A DNA stretch of 64,000 nucleotides, taken from Congregibacter variabilis (lineage in GTDB: Bacteria; Pseudomonadota; Gammaproteobacteria; Pseudomonadales; Halieaceae). The stretch lies in assembly GCF_045689235.1 (NCBI RefSeq), contig NZ_CP136864.1:2418001-2482000 (forward strand). Direction: 5' to 3'. This document shows, piece by piece, positions 62,563-64,000 of the stretch (its first letter is position 1; each line of letters begins with the position of its first letter). Made by a program: the position numbers and the translations under genes. The notes under the pieces were generated by a model, which saw nothing but the letters and a program-made list of their open reading frames with translations, did no database searches and was not told where the DNA came from.

Positions 62563-63383
62563 GGCTGACGCTGGCAAGTAGGACACCAGTAAATACGTCG
62601 ACTGCCCATACTGTCTCTAAGGATCGTGTCACCACATTGGTAGCAAGCTCGCCCGTCACGACCAAAAACAAAAAAGCGCCTGCGCTCCCGGCCCTTGACG
62701 GTTTTTTTCAGGGACGCCGCTAAACGCGGGGGCAAAGTGATACCGCCGGTCTCATAACTGCGCCGAGGCAGCTTCAGGGTTTCCCTGGCCAGAGCACCAA
62801 GCTCCGCCCTGCCTAGATCCCGCGGTCGGCGTTTGGGATGCGCGCCTGCACAAAACAGAATCTCCGATCGCAGATAATTGCCGCTTCCCGCCAGAAAGTG
62901 TTGATCCAGATACAGTGCATTTAGGGAGCGACCCGCAAATCGCTGTAACTTAAGACGCTCACTAATGTCTTGCCAAATTAACTTGGCAGAGAGTAAATCT
63001 GGACCAAGCGCGGCTAGAAAAGGGTGCATACCCAAATCGTCGCGAGCCCACACGCTGATGTCCGAAGCGCTGTATAGCAACGCACTATGCGTGGCTGTAT
63101 GCAGCGCAAGACGCAGGGATCGATTAGTAGCCGGTGTCTTTCCTCGCTTGGCGATTTTCCAAACACCATAAAGCTGATTGTGGGAATAAATCGCATAGTC
63201 GTTGTCAAAGTGTGTCAGCAGCGCTTTGCCACGGGTTTCAATATCCACGACCCGCTGCCCAGATAGTAAGTGGCCGAATCGTTGGAGTTCTGGAAAAGCG
63301 AATGCCACTTCTTCGATGGTCTCATCAACCAGTACGTCGGCGATACGATCCGCGGCTCGGCGTATTTCGGGGCCCTCAGGCAT
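62559..63383 (-). CDS. nei: Endonuclease VIII (Nei) DNA glycosylase
   Basis: 274 residues beginning MPEGPEIRRAAD with catalytic Pro2 and Glu3. Helix-two-turn-helix region includes DQHFLAGSGNYLRSE. C-terminal zinc finger CYQCGD ... CPTC. Removes oxidised pyrimidines and cuts the strand. Translation is coupled to the RNase J-like gene by ATGA overlap. Confidence 0.95.
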   Translation of the reverse strand: MPEGPEIRRAADRIADVLVDETIEEVAFAFPELQRFGHLLSGQRVVDIETRGKALLTHFDNDYAIYSHNQLYGVWKIAKRGKTPATNRSLRLALHTATHSALLYSASDISVWARDDLGMHPFLAALGPDLLSAKLIWQDISERLKLQRFAGRSLNALYLDQHFLAGSGNYLRSEILFCAGAHPKRRPRDLGRAELGALARETLKLPRRSYETGGITLPPRLAASLKKTVKGRERRRFFVFGRDGRACYQCGDTILRDSMGSRRIYWCPTCQRQP

Positions 63384-63508
63384 TGAATTGCTTGTCCTCT
63401 TTTATTGTCGGCTGTGTCATCCATACGCACAGGCACGCGTTGAGGATGGGTATAACTTTACTTATTACTCACAGCAACACAGACTCCACAAATGTCTGCA
63501 GTAAGCTC

Positions 63509-64000
63509 ATGCCCCCACTAAGCACCCGGCTGATCTATGGCGCCGGCGGCGCAGTGTACGCTGTGAAAGAAGCGGCCTACACAATGTTCATCCTGCTGTT
63601 CTACACGCAGGTGCTGGGACTCAACGGCGGTCTCACCGGCCTAATTGTGGCTCTTAGCTTGATCTGGGATGCAGTCTCGGACCCTCTGGTAGGCACCCTG
63701 TCGGACCGATTGCGCAGCAAACATGGCCGCCGCCATCCTTATATGGCATTGAGCATTGTCCCTCTAGGACTGGGTTTTATCGGTCTGTTCTCGCCGCCCA
63801 GCGCACTGCTGGGCTCCGATGCCCTTCTCGCTACCTGGCTATTGTTCTGGTCTATCTGGATACGCACCTTCGTCACCACATTTTCGATCCCGCACCTGGC
63901 GCTTTCGGCAGAGATCACCAACGACTATCAAGGTCGCAGCCAGATTCTCGGTGCTCGCCTGGCGTACATGTTTTTGTTTGCGGTTTTGGTACCTGCCGTG
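63509..64000 (+). CDS. MFS sugar symporter of the GPH (MelB-like) family, C-terminal part beyond the right edge
   Basis: 164 codons visible from ATG 63509. MPPLSTRLIYGAGGAVYAVKE, then LIVALSLIWDAVSDPLVGTLSDRLRSKHGRRHP is the signature of GPH-family cation-sugar symporters (loop 2-3 with Asp pair). Starts helix 4 to 5 before the window ends. Substrate unknown. Confidence 0.85.
   Translation, partial: MPPLSTRLIYGAGGAVYAVKEAAYTMFILLFYTQVLGLNGGLTGLIVALSLIWDAVSDPLVGTLSDRLRSKHGRRHPYMALSIVPLGLGFIGLFSPPSALLGSDALLATWLLFWSIWIRTFVTTFSIPHLALSAEITNDYQGRSQILGARLAYMFLFAVLVPAV

Overview
The window is a gene-dense, moderately GC-rich stretch of a marine-type gammaproteobacterial chromosome. A Halieaceae/Cellvibrionales-like host is my inference. 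It rests on a PL6 lyase locus with a giant TonB receptor, a Marinobacter-type alcohol-forming fatty acyl reductase, a TolB-like/TPR protein and AlgP-like Lys/Ala tails. No rRNA operon, prophage or CRISPR array was seen. One tRNA (Val-GAC) is present.

1-13,860: a uronic-acid polysaccharide (probably alginate) utilisation locus. Leftward runs a TonB-dependent receptor, an FAH-type hydratase, a LacI repressor, a KduD-like SDR, a TRAP transporter (DctP-Q-M), KDG kinase and a PL6 lyase cut by the left edge. Rightward from the shared promoter region run a second, unassigned beta-helix lyase-like protein and an RpiB/DhuI-like isomerase. A LacI-type palindrome overlaps the -35 box of the receptor promoter. 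Together they suggest: polymer cleavage (PL6, beta-helix protein), outer membrane uptake (TonB), inner membrane uptake (TRAP), isomerisation/reduction to 2-keto-3-deoxygluconate, then phosphorylation.

14,004-17,438: a TolB-like/TPR membrane protein and a DmpA-type self-cleaving aminopeptidase. 17,476-20,558: a small island downstream of tRNA-Val. It is bounded by direct repeats that carry the last 19-20 nt of the tRNA gene and its terminator. It holds a broken Tat-type oxidoreductase 5' end, a YHYH lipoprotein-MORN-SCO1 operon and a 193-bp inverted-repeat element resembling an IS6-family remnant.

20,717-23,507: a hemerythrin-GGDEF sensor and an exported amidohydrolase. 23,569-33,874: a lipid/glycan module. 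A five-gene leftward run (GT-C-like membrane protein, methyltransferase, alcohol-forming acyl-CoA reductase, polyprenol-phosphate-type GT2, second membrane protein) diverges from a HAD-acyltransferase fusion and gpsA. 33,922-37,673: PhoA-like lipoprotein, M48 lipoprotein peptidase, alpha/beta hydrolase.

37,722-41,148: glutarate/lysine catabolism (glutaryl-CoA dehydrogenase, class III CoA-transferase, LuxR-type regulator), followed by a pirin. 42,164-46,795: putrescine catabolism (gamma-glutamylpolyamine synthetase, class III aminotransferase, APC permease with a strongly structured leader). 46,835-53,498: chalcone-isomerase-like protein, GlpD, MBL hydrolase, HSL-type esterase, iron alcohol dehydrogenase, quinone oxidoreductase. 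53,511-64,000: subtilase-MltF pair, small membrane proteins, PQQ-type sugar dehydrogenase, AlgP-like basic protein, Nei-RNase J pair and the start of a GPH-family symporter cut by the right edge.
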